A DNA stretch of 64,000 nucleotides from Adlercreutzia sp910585575. Its GTDB lineage: Bacteria > Actinomycetota > Coriobacteriia > Coriobacteriales > Eggerthellaceae. Both the position numbers and the translations under genes were made by a program. Where the stretch lies: NCBI RefSeq assembly GCF_951801035.1, contig NZ_CATOKT010000001.1. One strand, 5' to 3'. Below the pieces are notes generated by a model, which worked only from the letters and a program-made list of their open reading frames with translations, ran no database searches and was not told where the DNA came from. Positions 25,607 through 34,107 of the stretch are shown one piece after another (the stretch's first letter is position 1; each line of letters starts with the position of its first letter).

Positions 25607-26490
25607 TAGCGCTGCCCCTCCCTCATGCGATGGAATACAAGCACCATAACGCCGCCGATGAGCACCAAGATGCCGCCGGGAATGAACGACTTGGGGTCGA
25701 GCACCTGCTGGGTGATAGAGCCCTTCTCCACCACGCTCACGGTGTCGGCGTGGAGGTCGGTCAGGCCCTCGTGCTCGGGACACGCCAGGTGAAAGGTGCC
25801 GCGCACTTGCAGGGTGGTGCCCTTGCGCCCGTAGGAGCCATAGGTGTCGATGAGCTCGGTGAACTCTTGCGTGAGGAACACCGGGATCTCGGCGTAGTTC
25901 TCTTCGTTGGACTGCAGGACGATCCAGCAGTAGCCCGGATCGAGCTCGGCCTTCAGACGGTCGCCTACCACTTCGGCCGACACCTGCACCGTCTGCTCGT
26001 TCAAGTAAGAGTCGGCCTCTTGCAGCGCCGAAATAGAGGTGTCGTAGATAAACGAGCTGTCGGGCTTTTGCTGCGGGTTCACCAGGTTGTCCGGGTTGCG
26101 CTCGGTGCCAAAGACCGGATCGGCCACCAGGCCCGGGGCCTGGGCGGCCGCTTCCGCCGCCTCCTCGCCGTCGTCGGAGTTCTCGCCATCAACCGCCTCG
26201 CCTTCGCCCTCCCCGGCCGTCGACGCATCCTGGTCGGCGTCGGCGGGCGCCTCCGCTTCCGTCGCGGCATCGCCCTGATCGCCAGCCGCTTCATCCTCGC
26301 CAGCATCCTGGTCTTCCGCCGGAGTCACCACGCCGGTGTCGTCGGTGGGAACGTCGGGATTGTTCAAGTTCGCCGCCCAGGCGCTTGCCCCCGGCATGCC
26401 CGTGCCCAGCGTCAGAGCAAGGACCACCAACGCCGCCAGCAGGGCGCGCGACGCACGACCCTTCCCGCCCGTACCAGCAAACGCCCTCAT
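25606..26490 (-). CDS. Signal peptide-acidic linker-OB-fold-like membrane protein
   Basis: A 294-residue exported protein. A signal peptide (to about residue 39) is followed by about 85 acidic Asp/Glu/Ala residues, a folded part (about 145-265) with NEQTVQVSAEVVGD, YCWIVLQSNEENYAEI and TTLQVRGTFHLACPEHEG, and a C-terminal membrane helix. The alternating strands look like an extracytoplasmic OB-fold such as those in small envelope proteins; no catalytic residues are evident. Starts overlapping the trkH stop (ATGA) and ends overlapping the rsgA start. It could assist TrkH on the outside; only context supports that. Confidence 0.72.
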   Translation of the reverse strand: MRAFAGTGGKGRASRALLAALVVLALTLGTGMPGASAWAANLNNPDVPTDDTGVVTPAEDQDAGEDEAAGDQGDAATEAEAPADADQDASTAGEGEGEAVDGENSDDGEEAAEAAAQAPGLVADPVFGTERNPDNLVNPQQKPDSSFIYDTSISALQEADSYLNEQTVQVSAEVVGDRLKAELDPGYCWIVLQSNEENYAEIPVFLTQEFTELIDTYGSYGRKGTTLQVRGTFHLACPEHEGLTDLHADTVSVVEKGSITQQVLDPKSFIPGGILVLIGGVMVLVFHRMREGQR

Positions 26491-28025
26491 GAGCGCCTCT
26501 TATCCGACACGGATGTGCGACGGGGGATGAGCGACGCGCCCACTTCCACGATAAGCGCCAGCAGCGTGACGAACTCCAGACGGCCGGCCCACATCTGCAG
26601 GATGTAGAAGAGCTCCAGGGTCGGGGCCATGCCCGGCGTGGCCAGCCCCGTGATGATGCCGCCGTTGGAGGTCATGGCCACCGACTCGAAGATAGCCTCG
26701 GTGGCCTCGAAGCCGTGGGCAATGCCCACAAGCGTGCCGATAACGTAGGTGAGCACGAAGAGGATGAACACCGTCATGGCCTCTTTCACCACTTCAGGCG
26801 TGAGCGTGCGACGTCCCAGATGATTGTAGGCCACCACCACGCGCGCCGAATCGGGGGCGAGGGCCTCCTTCACCGTGGACACGATGGACTTGAAAATAAT
26901 GCCCACGCGCGAGAACTTGATACCGCCGGCGGTGGAGCCAGCGGCACCGCCGACGGCCATAATGAACGCCAAGGTGAGGAAGGCGCCCGTGGTGAAGGCC
27001 GTGGCCGTGGTGAGCTGGTTCACAGTGACCACTTGGAAGCCCGTGGTGGTGAAGGCGGAGATGACCATGAACAGGCCGCGGCGCAGCAGCGCCAGCATGT
27101 CCGAGAACAGCGTGCTGGACGCCATGGAGGCGGTGAACACCAAGGTCATAACCGCAATCCAGAAGATCATGGTCTTCGTTTCGAAGTCGCGGAAGAACGC
27201 GGACGGGCGCCCCTTCCATACCTCGGCGTGCACCACGAAGCTGATGGAGCCCAAAATCATGAGCACCATGAGGATGAACTCCAAGGGGAAGGAATGGTAG
27301 TACATGATAGACAGCTGCATGGGGGTAAAACCGCCCGTCACAAAGCCCGAGATGGACACCCATAGGGCGTTGAGGAAGGCGCGCGCCGGCTCCATACCCA
27401 GCACCAGGCAGATGCCCGTGATGACGATGGTGGCCAAAGCCACCACGATGACGGTAATGCGGGCGATGAACTGGGTGGTTTGCACCACATTGGGCACCAC
27501 GTGCTCGCTGCGCCCCTCGGAGGTGAACAGCGACGCGCCACCGCCTTTGCCGAACAGGCCAAAAGACAGGGCCACCACGATCAAGCCCAAGCCGCCCAAA
27601 AAGTGCATGGTGAAGCGGAACATGTTGTCGGCATAGGACAGATGGTCGAGGTCGACCACTAGGCTGGCACCGGTGGTGGTAAGACCCGATACGCCATCGA
27701 AAAGCGCATCGAGATAAGTGACGTAATGCCCCGAGAAGTACAGGGGGATGGAGGCGAACAAGGCCAGCACCACCCAGGCGAAGCCCGTTACCGCCAGGGC
27801 CTGACGACGGCTGAGGCGCCCGGGCTCGATGCGCAAAAAGCGCAGGCTGCAGCCGGCCACCATGGTAATGCCAATGGCCAGCAAATAGCGGGCCGCGGGC
27901 TCCCACTCTTGGAAGATGAGCGCCGTGGCCAACGGCACCGCCATGAGCACGGCGAAGAACAGAATGAGGGTTCCCAGGTAATGACCGATGACCCGCAGGT
28001 CATAGAGCGTGAATCGCTGCCACAT
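26487..28025 (-). CDS. trkH: TrkH/KtrB-family potassium transporter subunit
   Basis: A 512-residue channel-like K+ uptake subunit with four membrane-pore-membrane repeats. Pore-loop filter motifs are visible as SGLTTTGASL, SGFVTGGFTP, SAFTTTGFQV and TSNGGIITGL, with TMHFLGGLGLIV and GGAAGSTAGGIKFSRV around them. Its nucleotide-binding partner TrkA/KtrA is not in the window. A 43-codon membrane peptide gene lies just upstream and an OB-fold-like protein overlaps the 3' end. Confidence 0.93.
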   Translation of the reverse strand: MWQRFTLYDLRVIGHYLGTLILFFAVLMAVPLATALIFQEWEPAARYLLAIGITMVAGCSLRFLRIEPGRLSRRQALAVTGFAWVVLALFASIPLYFSGHYVTYLDALFDGVSGLTTTGASLVVDLDHLSYADNMFRFTMHFLGGLGLIVVALSFGLFGKGGGASLFTSEGRSEHVVPNVVQTTQFIARITVIVVALATIVITGICLVLGMEPARAFLNALWVSISGFVTGGFTPMQLSIMYYHSFPLEFILMVLMILGSISFVVHAEVWKGRPSAFFRDFETKTMIFWIAVMTLVFTASMASSTLFSDMLALLRRGLFMVISAFTTTGFQVVTVNQLTTATAFTTGAFLTLAFIMAVGGAAGSTAGGIKFSRVGIIFKSIVSTVKEALAPDSARVVVAYNHLGRRTLTPEVVKEAMTVFILFVLTYVIGTLVGIAHGFEATEAIFESVAMTSNGGIITGLATPGMAPTLELFYILQMWAGRLEFVTLLALIVEVGASLIPRRTSVSDKRRS

Positions 28026-28037
28026 ACGCCGCGCCGC

Positions 28038-28169
28038 CTACCCGAACACAATGCGCACGAGACCCATGATGATCCACAGCGCAATAAGGAAGCTGACGAT
28101 GGCCAGCAGCATGAGGACGATAGAAGCCAACGGCGAGATGGGCCGCAAATCGGGCTGGAGGCGCGCCAT
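28038..28169 (-). CDS. 43-residue membrane peptide upstream of trkH (KdpF-like in size)
   Basis: A short frame of 43 codons starting ATG 28169 and ending 12 bp before trkH. It starts MARLQPDLRPISPL, has a single hydrophobic helix of about 25 residues (ASIVLMLLAIVSFLI then ALWIIMGLV) and ends RIVFG. Codon third positions are mostly G or C like its neighbours. The Shine-Dalgarno is weak (GGCGG). Small one-helix subunits such as KdpF accompany K+ transporters, and position plus topology suggest an analogous accessory peptide. It is shorter than usual gene-finder limits. Confidence 0.6.
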   Translation of the reverse strand: MARLQPDLRPISPLASIVLMLLAIVSFLIALWIIMGLVRIVFG

Positions 28170-28299
28170 GGCTACCGCCGCCCCGTGGCATATGTGAGCA
28201 AAAAAGTCATGGGGGTATTCTAGTACATCCCCCGTTCCAGGTCATCAACGGTTACCCTCTTGGTATGCTGAAGGGCATTCACCGCCGGAAAGGACTTCC

Positions 28300-29214
28300 A
28301 TGATTGACGCCACTGCCTTCACCGCCCAGCTGCAGGCCCTCGTTGGAGAGAGCGCCGTGCGGCCCAACGAGCCGCTGGCCGCCCACACCACCTTCCGCAT
28401 CGGCGGCCCGGCCCAGTGGCTCGTGCTGCCCCGCACCGAAGACGAGGTGGCCGCCGTGGTGGCCGCCTGCCGCGAAGCCGAGGTGTCCCTGCGCATTTTG
28501 GGGGCGGGCTCCAACGTGCTGGCCCCCGACGAGGGGCTGCCCGGCGTTACCATGAAGCTGGCCGAGAACTTCGCCGCGGTGGAAGTGCTGCCAGGCGGCC
28601 TGGTGCGCGCCCAGGCCGGTGCCACCAACGAGGCCGTAGCTGCCGTCGCCCGCGACGCAGGCCTGGCCGGCTATGAGTTCGCCTGCGGTATTCCCGGCAC
28701 CATCGGCGGCGCGGCCATCATGAACGCCGGTGCCTACGAGGGGCAGTTCTCCGACGTGGCCGTAGAGGTACACTGCCTGACGGCCGAGGGCGAGCCCGTT
28801 ACCCTGGCGGCCCCCGAAGCAGCCTGGGGCTATCGCACCAGCCGCATGATGCACGAGGGCATGGTGGTGCTGTCCGCCACGCTGCAGCTGCGCGCCGACG
28901 CTTCCGAGGCCGTCGCCGCGCGCATGGCCGATCTCACCCAGCGCCGCGAAGAGAAGCAGCCCCTGGACATGCCCAGCGCCGGCTCCACCTTCAAGCGCCC
29001 CGAGGGCCACTTCGCCGGGAAACTTATCCAAGATGCGGGGCTGCAGGGGCTGTCCGTGGGCGGCGCCCAGGTGTCCACCAAACACGCCGGTTTCGTAGTG
29101 AATACCGGTAACGCCACCGCCGCTGACGTCCTCAGCCTCATCGCCGAAGTCCAGGCCCGCGTCCTCGCCAACAGCGGCGTGCCGTTGGAGCCCGAAGTGC
29201 GACTGTGGTCGTAG
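28300..29214 (+). CDS. murB: UDP-N-acetylenolpyruvoylglucosamine reductase
   Basis: A 304-residue FAD enzyme reducing UDP-GlcNAc-enolpyruvate to UDP-MurNAc in peptidoglycan synthesis. Start at 28300 with GAAAGGA upstream. Motifs: NEPLAAHTTFRIGGPA, LGAGSNVLAPDEG, the FAD-binding IPGTIGGAAIMNAGAYEG, SAGSTFKRPEG with the proton-donor Ser, GGAQVSTKHAGFVVN, and a final EPEVRLW Glu. Length fits the type IIa subgroup. Divergent from the trkH unit. Confidence 0.95.
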   Translation: MIDATAFTAQLQALVGESAVRPNEPLAAHTTFRIGGPAQWLVLPRTEDEVAAVVAACREAEVSLRILGAGSNVLAPDEGLPGVTMKLAENFAAVEVLPGGLVRAQAGATNEAVAAVARDAGLAGYEFACGIPGTIGGAAIMNAGAYEGQFSDVAVEVHCLTAEGEPVTLAAPEAAWGYRTSRMMHEGMVVLSATLQLRADASEAVAARMADLTQRREEKQPLDMPSAGSTFKRPEGHFAGKLIQDAGLQGLSVGGAQVSTKHAGFVVNTGNATAADVLSLIAEVQARVLANSGVPLEPEVRLWS

Positions 29215-29218
29215 AAGC

Positions 29219-30418
29219 CTACACCGCGCCCTCCAGCGGCAAAATCATCGCCACTTCCGTCCCGTTTTCACAGGGATGGCCCTCGATAGTGCCGCCATGC
29301 AGCCGCACATAGCCCGCCGCCACCGCCAAGCCGATGCCCGTCTGGCCGCCAGGGCCCGTCGCGAAACGCTCGAACATGACCCGTGCCTGCTCAGCCGATA
29401 TCGGCACGCCGTCGTTGAATACGGAAACCACCGCCACGCGATAACGGGAACGCGCCTTCCGCTCGACCCTCAGCCCTACCGCTACCCGCGACTGCGCATA
29501 GCGCAGCGCGTTTGTCAGCACGTTGCCCAGGGCTACCGTCAACATATCCTCGTCGAAGCTGCCCACCACTGGGTCGGGCGCCTCCACTTCCACCGCAACG
29601 TCACGCAACGCGGCCATGGGCTCCAACGCCACTGCGCAGTCGTACATAACTTCGCGCAGGTCGATACGGCGAACCTCAGGGCGCACGGCCCGAGCGTCCA
29701 ATCGGCTCAGATCCAGAACCGACTCCACCGTATGTGCCATGCGCTCGGCTTCGCGCGCCACCACTTCGCAGCTGTCGCGCGGGTCGATAACTCCCTGCTG
29801 AGCCCCCTCGGCATAGGCCATAATCGAAGTCAGAGGCGTCTTTAACTCATGGGAGGCATTCGCGAAGAAATCATCAAGTGCTTGATCTTTGGCGTCTAGG
29901 GCACGTAGGGCACGACGGCGCAAGCCTGCCATCAGCAGCACAACCACGGCAGCGGCGCCCATCAGCACCACGGTAGCCATCACTACCGTACGTACCTCGA
30001 ATGTGACGTTCGAGAACAGCACCACCTCACCCAACTCGCTATCTTCGTAACCGGAATCGGGAACAATACAGTAGAATACCACCGCGTTCGAGCGAACCAG
30101 CAGATACACCGTTCGTTGCGAGAGCTCGTTGCGGTGCTCCTCGCAGTAATCGAGAAGCGCCTGCTCTGCAGGAAGGAGGAACTCTTCGCCACTTTCCTCG
30201 GGCAGAAGATAAAATCCCTCTGGCACCGGACTTTCCGTCGCCGACTCATCGAGATGCATGAGCCGATTCAAAGACTCTTGGGCCCCATCACCAATGCGCC
30301 ACAGCTGCACCGTGCAGAAGAGCAGTGGAAGCACCAGCACGGCAACGAGAGCCGCCAGAAACAGCCCCCGTACCGCCGAAACGTTTGCCCGATGCTTGTC
30401 ATTGCCGTGGTTGCGCAT
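29219..30418 (-). CDS. Two-component sensor histidine kinase (system A)
   Basis: A 399-residue kinase with two membrane helices (residues about 18-40 and 145-165) around a 100-residue extracellular sensor that contains YLLPEESGEEFLLPAEQ. The cytosolic part has HisKA with ASHELKTPLTSIMAY and an ATPase with NVLTNALRYAQ, FNDGVPI and QTGIGLAVAAGYV; no HAMP domain is obvious. Its start overlaps the response-regulator stop (TGATG), so they form one unit. It is adjacent to a secreted-protein island with response-regulator-like direct repeats, a likely target. Confidence 0.92.
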   Translation of the reverse strand: MRNHGNDKHRANVSAVRGLFLAALVAVLVLPLLFCTVQLWRIGDGAQESLNRLMHLDESATESPVPEGFYLLPEESGEEFLLPAEQALLDYCEEHRNELSQRTVYLLVRSNAVVFYCIVPDSGYEDSELGEVVLFSNVTFEVRTVVMATVVLMGAAAVVVLLMAGLRRRALRALDAKDQALDDFFANASHELKTPLTSIMAYAEGAQQGVIDPRDSCEVVAREAERMAHTVESVLDLSRLDARAVRPEVRRIDLREVMYDCAVALEPMAALRDVAVEVEAPDPVVGSFDEDMLTVALGNVLTNALRYAQSRVAVGLRVERKARSRYRVAVVSVFNDGVPISAEQARVMFERFATGPGGQTGIGLAVAAGYVRLHGGTIEGHPCENGTEVAMILPLEGAV

Positions 30419-31131
30419 CAGGCATCCTGCGTTTCCGACTCAAGCGTCGTAAGCTTGAAGCCATAACCCCATACCGTCTGGATGTAGACGTCTGCCCCCG
30501 CCGCAGAGAGCTTGCGACGCAGCCGGCGATTCGTTTCCTCCACGGCACGCGTCTCGATACCGTCGTCGATGCCCCACACGGCGCGCAGCACCTCGTCTTT
30601 GGCAACCGCCTCGCCATAGCGGGCCATCAAGAACCCCAGAAATTGAAACTCAAGGGGCGAGAGCCTGATCGTCTCCCCGTTGACGACGACCGACCGCGTT
30701 TCCGCTTCGAGCCGAACATTCCCGCAGACTGTCGGACCCTCCTCGCCGTCGGCGGAAGCAAGCGTATCCAGCTGAACCCGACGCAGTAAGGCATGAATCT
30801 TCGCCGACACTACTAACGGACTAAAGGGCTTGGCAATATAATCGTCGGCCCCGAGCGACAGACCGTTAAAGTAGTCTACCTGTGATTTTTTGGCTGTGAG
30901 CACGATAACGGGCACTGCCGAGGTTTGCCGCAGACGCCGCAGCACCGTCAGGCCGTCCGTCCCCGGCATCATCAAGTCGAGCAAAACCAGATCGCATTCC
31001 GCATCCGCAAAAGCGTCCAGCAGCTCATCCCCCGTCGTAAAGGCGCTCACCTCATGACCGTCGCAGCGCAGAAACGCCGCCACCGATTCTCGAATATCCC
31101 GCTCATCTTCGGCGTAAAAAATACGAGCCAT
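30418..31131 (-). CDS. OmpR/PhoB-type response regulator (system A)
   Basis: A 237-residue regulator. The ATG at 31131 (GAGG 8 nt upstream) is preferred to a GTG two codons earlier. Receiver: YAEDERDIRE (acidic pair), phospho-Asp in LVLLDLMMPG, Thr/Lys switch in LTAKKS and IAKPF. The winged-helix domain has LSPLEFQFLGFLM and VWGYGFKL-type C-terminal hairpin. A TATAAT at 31165-31170 (minus strand) probably drives it. Paired with the overlapping kinase. Confidence 0.93.
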   Translation of the reverse strand: MARIFYAEDERDIRESVAAFLRCDGHEVSAFTTGDELLDAFADAECDLVLLDLMMPGTDGLTVLRRLRQTSAVPVIVLTAKKSQVDYFNGLSLGADDYIAKPFSPLVVSAKIHALLRRVQLDTLASADGEEGPTVCGNVRLEAETRSVVVNGETIRLSPLEFQFLGFLMARYGEAVAKDEVLRAVWGIDDGIETRAVEETNRRLRRKLSAAGADVYIQTVWGYGFKLTTLESETQDA

Positions 31132-31284
31132 ACTCACCGCCTCACCAGCCAGAACCCTGGGGTCATTATAGGGGAAGGCCCCGGAGCGTGGAAGACACTA
31201 GCAATATCGGCAAAGAGGTAGCGAACCAACGTCCCATCCCCTCTATCATCCAGTGGAAGGCGTGAGCGCCCCAAGCGCGACGAG

Positions 31285-31318
31285 CAAATGCCACAATTTG
31301 CGCTTCAAATGCCACAAT
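31285..31318. repeat. Two direct repeats, candidate response-regulator sites
   Basis: CAAATGCCACAAT occurs at 31285-31297 and again at 31306-31318, start to start 21 bp, exactly two helical turns. They lie about 40 bp before the putative -10 of the downstream gene, a usual place for tandem OmpR/PhoB-family binding. Confidence 0.75.
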
Positions 31319-31367
31319 GTGTTGCACCACCACCTTAACTCTGCATTTTCCCTGTACTGTAAGCGCT

Positions 31368-31381
31368 ATCGATGCATCGAT
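31368..31381. promoter_or_regulatory. Perfect 14-bp palindrome at predicted transcription start
   Basis: ATCGATGCATCGAT is self-complementary over 14 bp and covers the position expected for the +1 of the plus-strand unit. It may be an operator; it could also be chance in a short ATCGAT-rich stretch. Confidence 0.5.
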
Positions 31382-31448
31382 CGCAATCTAATAGCTTTCT
31401 GCAGGTAGCTCCTTAGGGCGCCCCAGAGAACGCGTGAAAGGAAATGCA

Positions 31449-32162
31449 ATGATGCACCAAACTCATTCGATGAGCCGCCGCGAACTCATTGGTCTTGTCG
31501 GAATCGGCGCTTCATCCCTTTTAATTCCAGAGTTCGCATTCGCGAGCGATGGATCGGGGTCTTTAGACGAAAAGACGATCGAGCGCATCGCCCTAACTTC
31601 TCCTGACTCAATACTGGATCTATCCTCCCTCCCAGACGCTGACCAGGACAAAATTCTCCTTCAACGGACCGAAGCTGAGGCAGCTTGGATTATTTCGCTC
31701 CTAGAAAACGAGCACGGAGAAGCGCCGAGCACCCTCAGCGCAAAAAGTCGCTCGAATAAATACACCACCGTTTACGGAAAAGCCGCCTATAAAAACTCCG
31801 GCTATCGACTTGTCCCCGGACAAAAAGAAAAGGGGGTGAGTTTCAGTACTGGGGGTACCATTTATTTTGCACTTTCAGGTGGAAGTAAAATAACAATCAG
31901 CTTCGGCTTTCCGGCACCGTGGGGAACCATAAGCATGGGTGTCTCGTTTGGAAAATTCCTTGGCGGAAGCCCAGCTGTCGGAGGATACGAAGTCGATATT
32001 CCAGGAGACAAAAAACGCTATAAGGTTTGGCTCAACAACGAATACAAGTCAATTCCTTACACTATCTATTACACCGATACAAAAGGCAAGAGGAAAGTGT
32101 ACGCCCGAAAATGCGGCACTCCTGTTATTGTCGGCCATGATTTCGATGCTCGTCGCGTATAG
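31449..32162 (+). CDS. Secreted protein of unknown function, Tat-like leader
   Basis: A 237-residue exported protein. ATG at 31449 with AAAGGA 6 nt upstream. Leader MSRRELIGLVGIGASS fits a Tat or Sec signal, cleaved near AFA. The mature part has a helical first section, then a Gly/Ser-rich beta section with GGTIYFALSGGSKITISFGF and a basic C-terminus (DTKGKRKVYARKCG). Not a family I recognise. GC content is visibly lower (near 45-50 %) than the surrounding genes, suggesting recent gain. The size and Gly-rich centre would suit a secreted toxin or peptide-like factor, but no motif proves that. Confidence 0.72.
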   Translation: MMHQTHSMSRRELIGLVGIGASSLLIPEFAFASDGSGSLDEKTIERIALTSPDSILDLSSLPDADQDKILLQRTEAEAAWIISLLENEHGEAPSTLSAKSRSNKYTTVYGKAAYKNSGYRLVPGQKEKGVSFSTGGTIYFALSGGSKITISFGFPAPWGTISMGVSFGKFLGGSPAVGGYEVDIPGDKKRYKVWLNNEYKSIPYTIYYTDTKGKRKVYARKCGTPVIVGHDFDARRV

Positions 32163-32173
32163 AAAGGCATCAA

Positions 32174-32632
32174 ATGGCTATTGCGAAAAGGGCAGCCGGC
32201 AGAGTCGCCGTCGGTCTTCTTCTTCTCGTCGTGACATGCACTGCACTCATTGGTGCGCGATCGGCAATCGAGATACACAACATTGCCGAAGGTGCCCGAC
32301 ACGGATTCCCCTTGACGGGCACTTACCATCTCAAAATGCCAGACAGCTCTTATGATCTGTCCTTCTGGGAGGAGGAAGATGGGAGCACCATTAACTGGGG
32401 AGTCAGGAGAGCGCCCGCGATAGGAGGGGAGGTCCTCTGCCATGGGGCCGCATTGCCAACACCCGACCCCAACGTGTACATCCTCTGCGACGATGCTGGC
32501 AGCAAAGTCGGTATCGCCCACCTGGCCTATGTCGACGACGAATCTCGTGGCTCCCTTTTTATCGGAAGCATCGAAGATTCCTTCATTGAATTCCAGCGCC
32601 AAGGGAGTGTGCCCATTCGAATGATCACCTAG
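32174..32632 (+). CDS. Small membrane-anchored protein of unknown function
   Basis: A 152-residue protein 11 bp downstream of the secreted-protein gene, with AGAAAGG upstream of ATG. One N-terminal helix (residues about 10-28) and an outer domain of beta strands: GTYHLKMPDSSYDLSFWEE, GEVLCHGAAL, NVYILCDDAGSKVGIAHL. Two Cys may pair outside the cell. It probably works with the preceding secreted protein (for example as a partner or immunity factor), an inference from pairing only. GC is below the window average at the 5' end. Confidence 0.68.
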   Translation: MAIAKRAAGRVAVGLLLLVVTCTALIGARSAIEIHNIAEGARHGFPLTGTYHLKMPDSSYDLSFWEEEDGSTINWGVRRAPAIGGEVLCHGAALPTPDPNVYILCDDAGSKVGIAHLAYVDDESRGSLFIGSIEDSFIEFQRQGSVPIRMIT

Positions 32633-32692
32633 GAGGGCAACGGAGGCGCAAACGAGATCGCTGGATTGGGAAGGCACAGAGGAAGCTTCTCG

Positions 32693-32722
32693 AGGTCTCG
32701 AGACGTAGCGACCTCGAGACCT
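32693..32722. repeat. 10-bp inverted repeat in spacer
   Basis: AGGTCTCGAG (32693-32702) and CTCGAGACCT (32713-32722) are perfect complements around the 10-bp loop ACGTAGCGAC. No T-tract follows. It may be a weak terminator or a protein-binding site between the small membrane-protein gene and the lipoprotein gene. Confidence 0.6.
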
Positions 32723-32772
32723 TGGAGTGCTGCTTACATGTCGAAACGTTAACCGCAAACAAAGGGGATCAG

Positions 32773-33972
32773 ATGGGCAAATTAGCCGGAACCGCGCCTT
32801 CGGTAAAGACCGAATCAGCCGCATCGAGCGAACATGCTTTGCGCGCGACCTCTCGGGGAATCGTTCTTTTCGCAGCTGTGCTGGCGCTGACAGGGGTCGT
32901 AGCCCTAGCCGGCTGCGTCGCCACCGCTCCCGCTATCGACCCCTCTGCTTTGAAATCAGCCGCGATAAGCGTCGCGGAAACCAAGAGCAACATGGCGCAG
33001 AGCCGCATGATTTTCTACGATGATGGCCTGAATGAGATCGGCTCGCTGCCCTTTCAAGAAGCGCAGATGGAGCAGGTGTGGGGCAACGTTTCCCAAGTAG
33101 GCGATGCCGTTTACCTGGCTCCCTTCGGCGACTTCAAAACAGGAGCGGGTCACGAGGTTCTTGAAATCTCCCTGGCAAACGGCACAACCACTCGCCACGA
33201 TGTCGGCGAATCCGTTCTTGCCGGCTGCGCTGCCACCGATCGCTTTGCCTTCGCCTACAACAACCTCAACGGTGCAGCGTCCCTCATTCGCTGCGATAAG
33301 CAGACGGGCGAGACAAAGAAGATCGAGATACCCGAAGATATCATCACCAACGTCACTTGCACAGAAGGAAAGGTGTGGGCCTTCGCAGACCGCGAGGTTT
33401 CCAGCGCCTCCCCCGACCCTTCCAGCACGAACGTCGAAGAGCAGGGGATGCTGTACTGCTATGACAACGACCTCAACCTGCTTGACACGTTCGACCTCAG
33501 CACCTTCGGATCGGGCATCTACCGCACGCTTGTGAAGGACAACCGCATCTTCTTTACCCGTGTGGGCGGTTCGGAAGGAAAAACCACCAGTACCTTGGGC
33601 GTATTCGATACCGCAACAGGCAAGCTAGCCACCGTTTCCCTAGACCACGCCTACGCCAACGGCCTTGCCCTCGATGGCAACAAGCTGTATATCTCCTACT
33701 GCGACGTTATCGCCGACCGCAGCAGCGCCTATGCCATTTCTGTCTACGACCTGAACGACGGCTCCCTCAACACCCATGAAGTGCCCCTCGCTCCCGTTGA
33801 AATTGCTGTCTCCCGAGGAAAGCTCTACGTTCTCGACAGCTTCAACCGCCAGCTGGCCGTCCTCGACCCCGCAACCTGCGAGGTACTGCACACCGTCGAA
33901 GTTAGCTCCATGGACAATGACTACAGTTACCTGGGCAATCTCATTCCGATGCCCGAGAAAGGGGCGGAATAG
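32773..33972 (+). CDS. Beta-propeller-like lipoprotein
   Basis: A 399-residue protein with AAAGGGG upstream of ATG 32773. A long N-terminal extension (about 25 residues) precedes the hydrophobic segment and a lipobox VVALAGC. The rest repeats short blades such as VSQVGDAVYLAPFGD, NVTCTEGKVWAFADRE, LVKDNRIFFTRVGG, GLALDGNKLYISYCD and IAVSRGKLYVLDSF, consistent with a six- or seven-bladed propeller. Codon use and GC return to the window norm, unlike the two genes before it. A surface-exposed binding protein is likely; ligand unknown. Confidence 0.78.
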   Translation: MGKLAGTAPSVKTESAASSEHALRATSRGIVLFAAVLALTGVVALAGCVATAPAIDPSALKSAAISVAETKSNMAQSRMIFYDDGLNEIGSLPFQEAQMEQVWGNVSQVGDAVYLAPFGDFKTGAGHEVLEISLANGTTTRHDVGESVLAGCAATDRFAFAYNNLNGAASLIRCDKQTGETKKIEIPEDIITNVTCTEGKVWAFADREVSSASPDPSSTNVEEQGMLYCYDNDLNLLDTFDLSTFGSGIYRTLVKDNRIFFTRVGGSEGKTTSTLGVFDTATGKLATVSLDHAYANGLALDGNKLYISYCDVIADRSSAYAISVYDLNDGSLNTHEVPLAPVEIAVSRGKLYVLDSFNRQLAVLDPATCEVLHTVEVSSMDNDYSYLGNLIPMPEKGAE

Positions 33973-34035
33973 AAGCAGCTGATCGAAGGCAGTTTGCGTT
34001 TTCTGGCAAAAGCATGGACGAGTTTGCCCTGAATG

Positions 34036-34072
34036 AAACGTGGCCCGCAGGAGCTGCCTGCGGGCCACGTTT
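34036..34072. terminator. Strong bidirectional terminator
   Basis: A 16-bp stem (AAACGTGGCCCGCAGG with its complement, loop AGCT) sits between the convergent lipoprotein gene and purL; A and T runs close the stem on both sides. Confidence 0.88.
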
Positions 34073-34107
34073 CGCTTGGTGCCCTTTTCGCCGTCGGGCT
34101 TTAGCCG

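Larger units (their letters stand above)
31132..31448. promoter_or_regulatory. Divergent control region: response regulator / secreted-protein island
   Basis: A 317-bp spacer with no gene. Minus side: TATAAT at 31165-31170 as -10 of the response regulator (weak -35). Plus side: a TACTGT -10 candidate at 31355-31360, with direct repeats and a palindrome (listed separately) around it. The arrangement resembles a promoter activated by an OmpR-type regulator bound upstream of -35. Confidence 0.6.

Noticed and set aside
20828..25609. A 1593-codon plus-strand open frame
   Set aside because: It is antisense to four well-supported minus-strand genes (LytS-like kinase, TauE-like permease, glycosyltransferase, rsgA), is His/Gly/Arg-rich with no domain logic, and is a GC-driven shadow frame.
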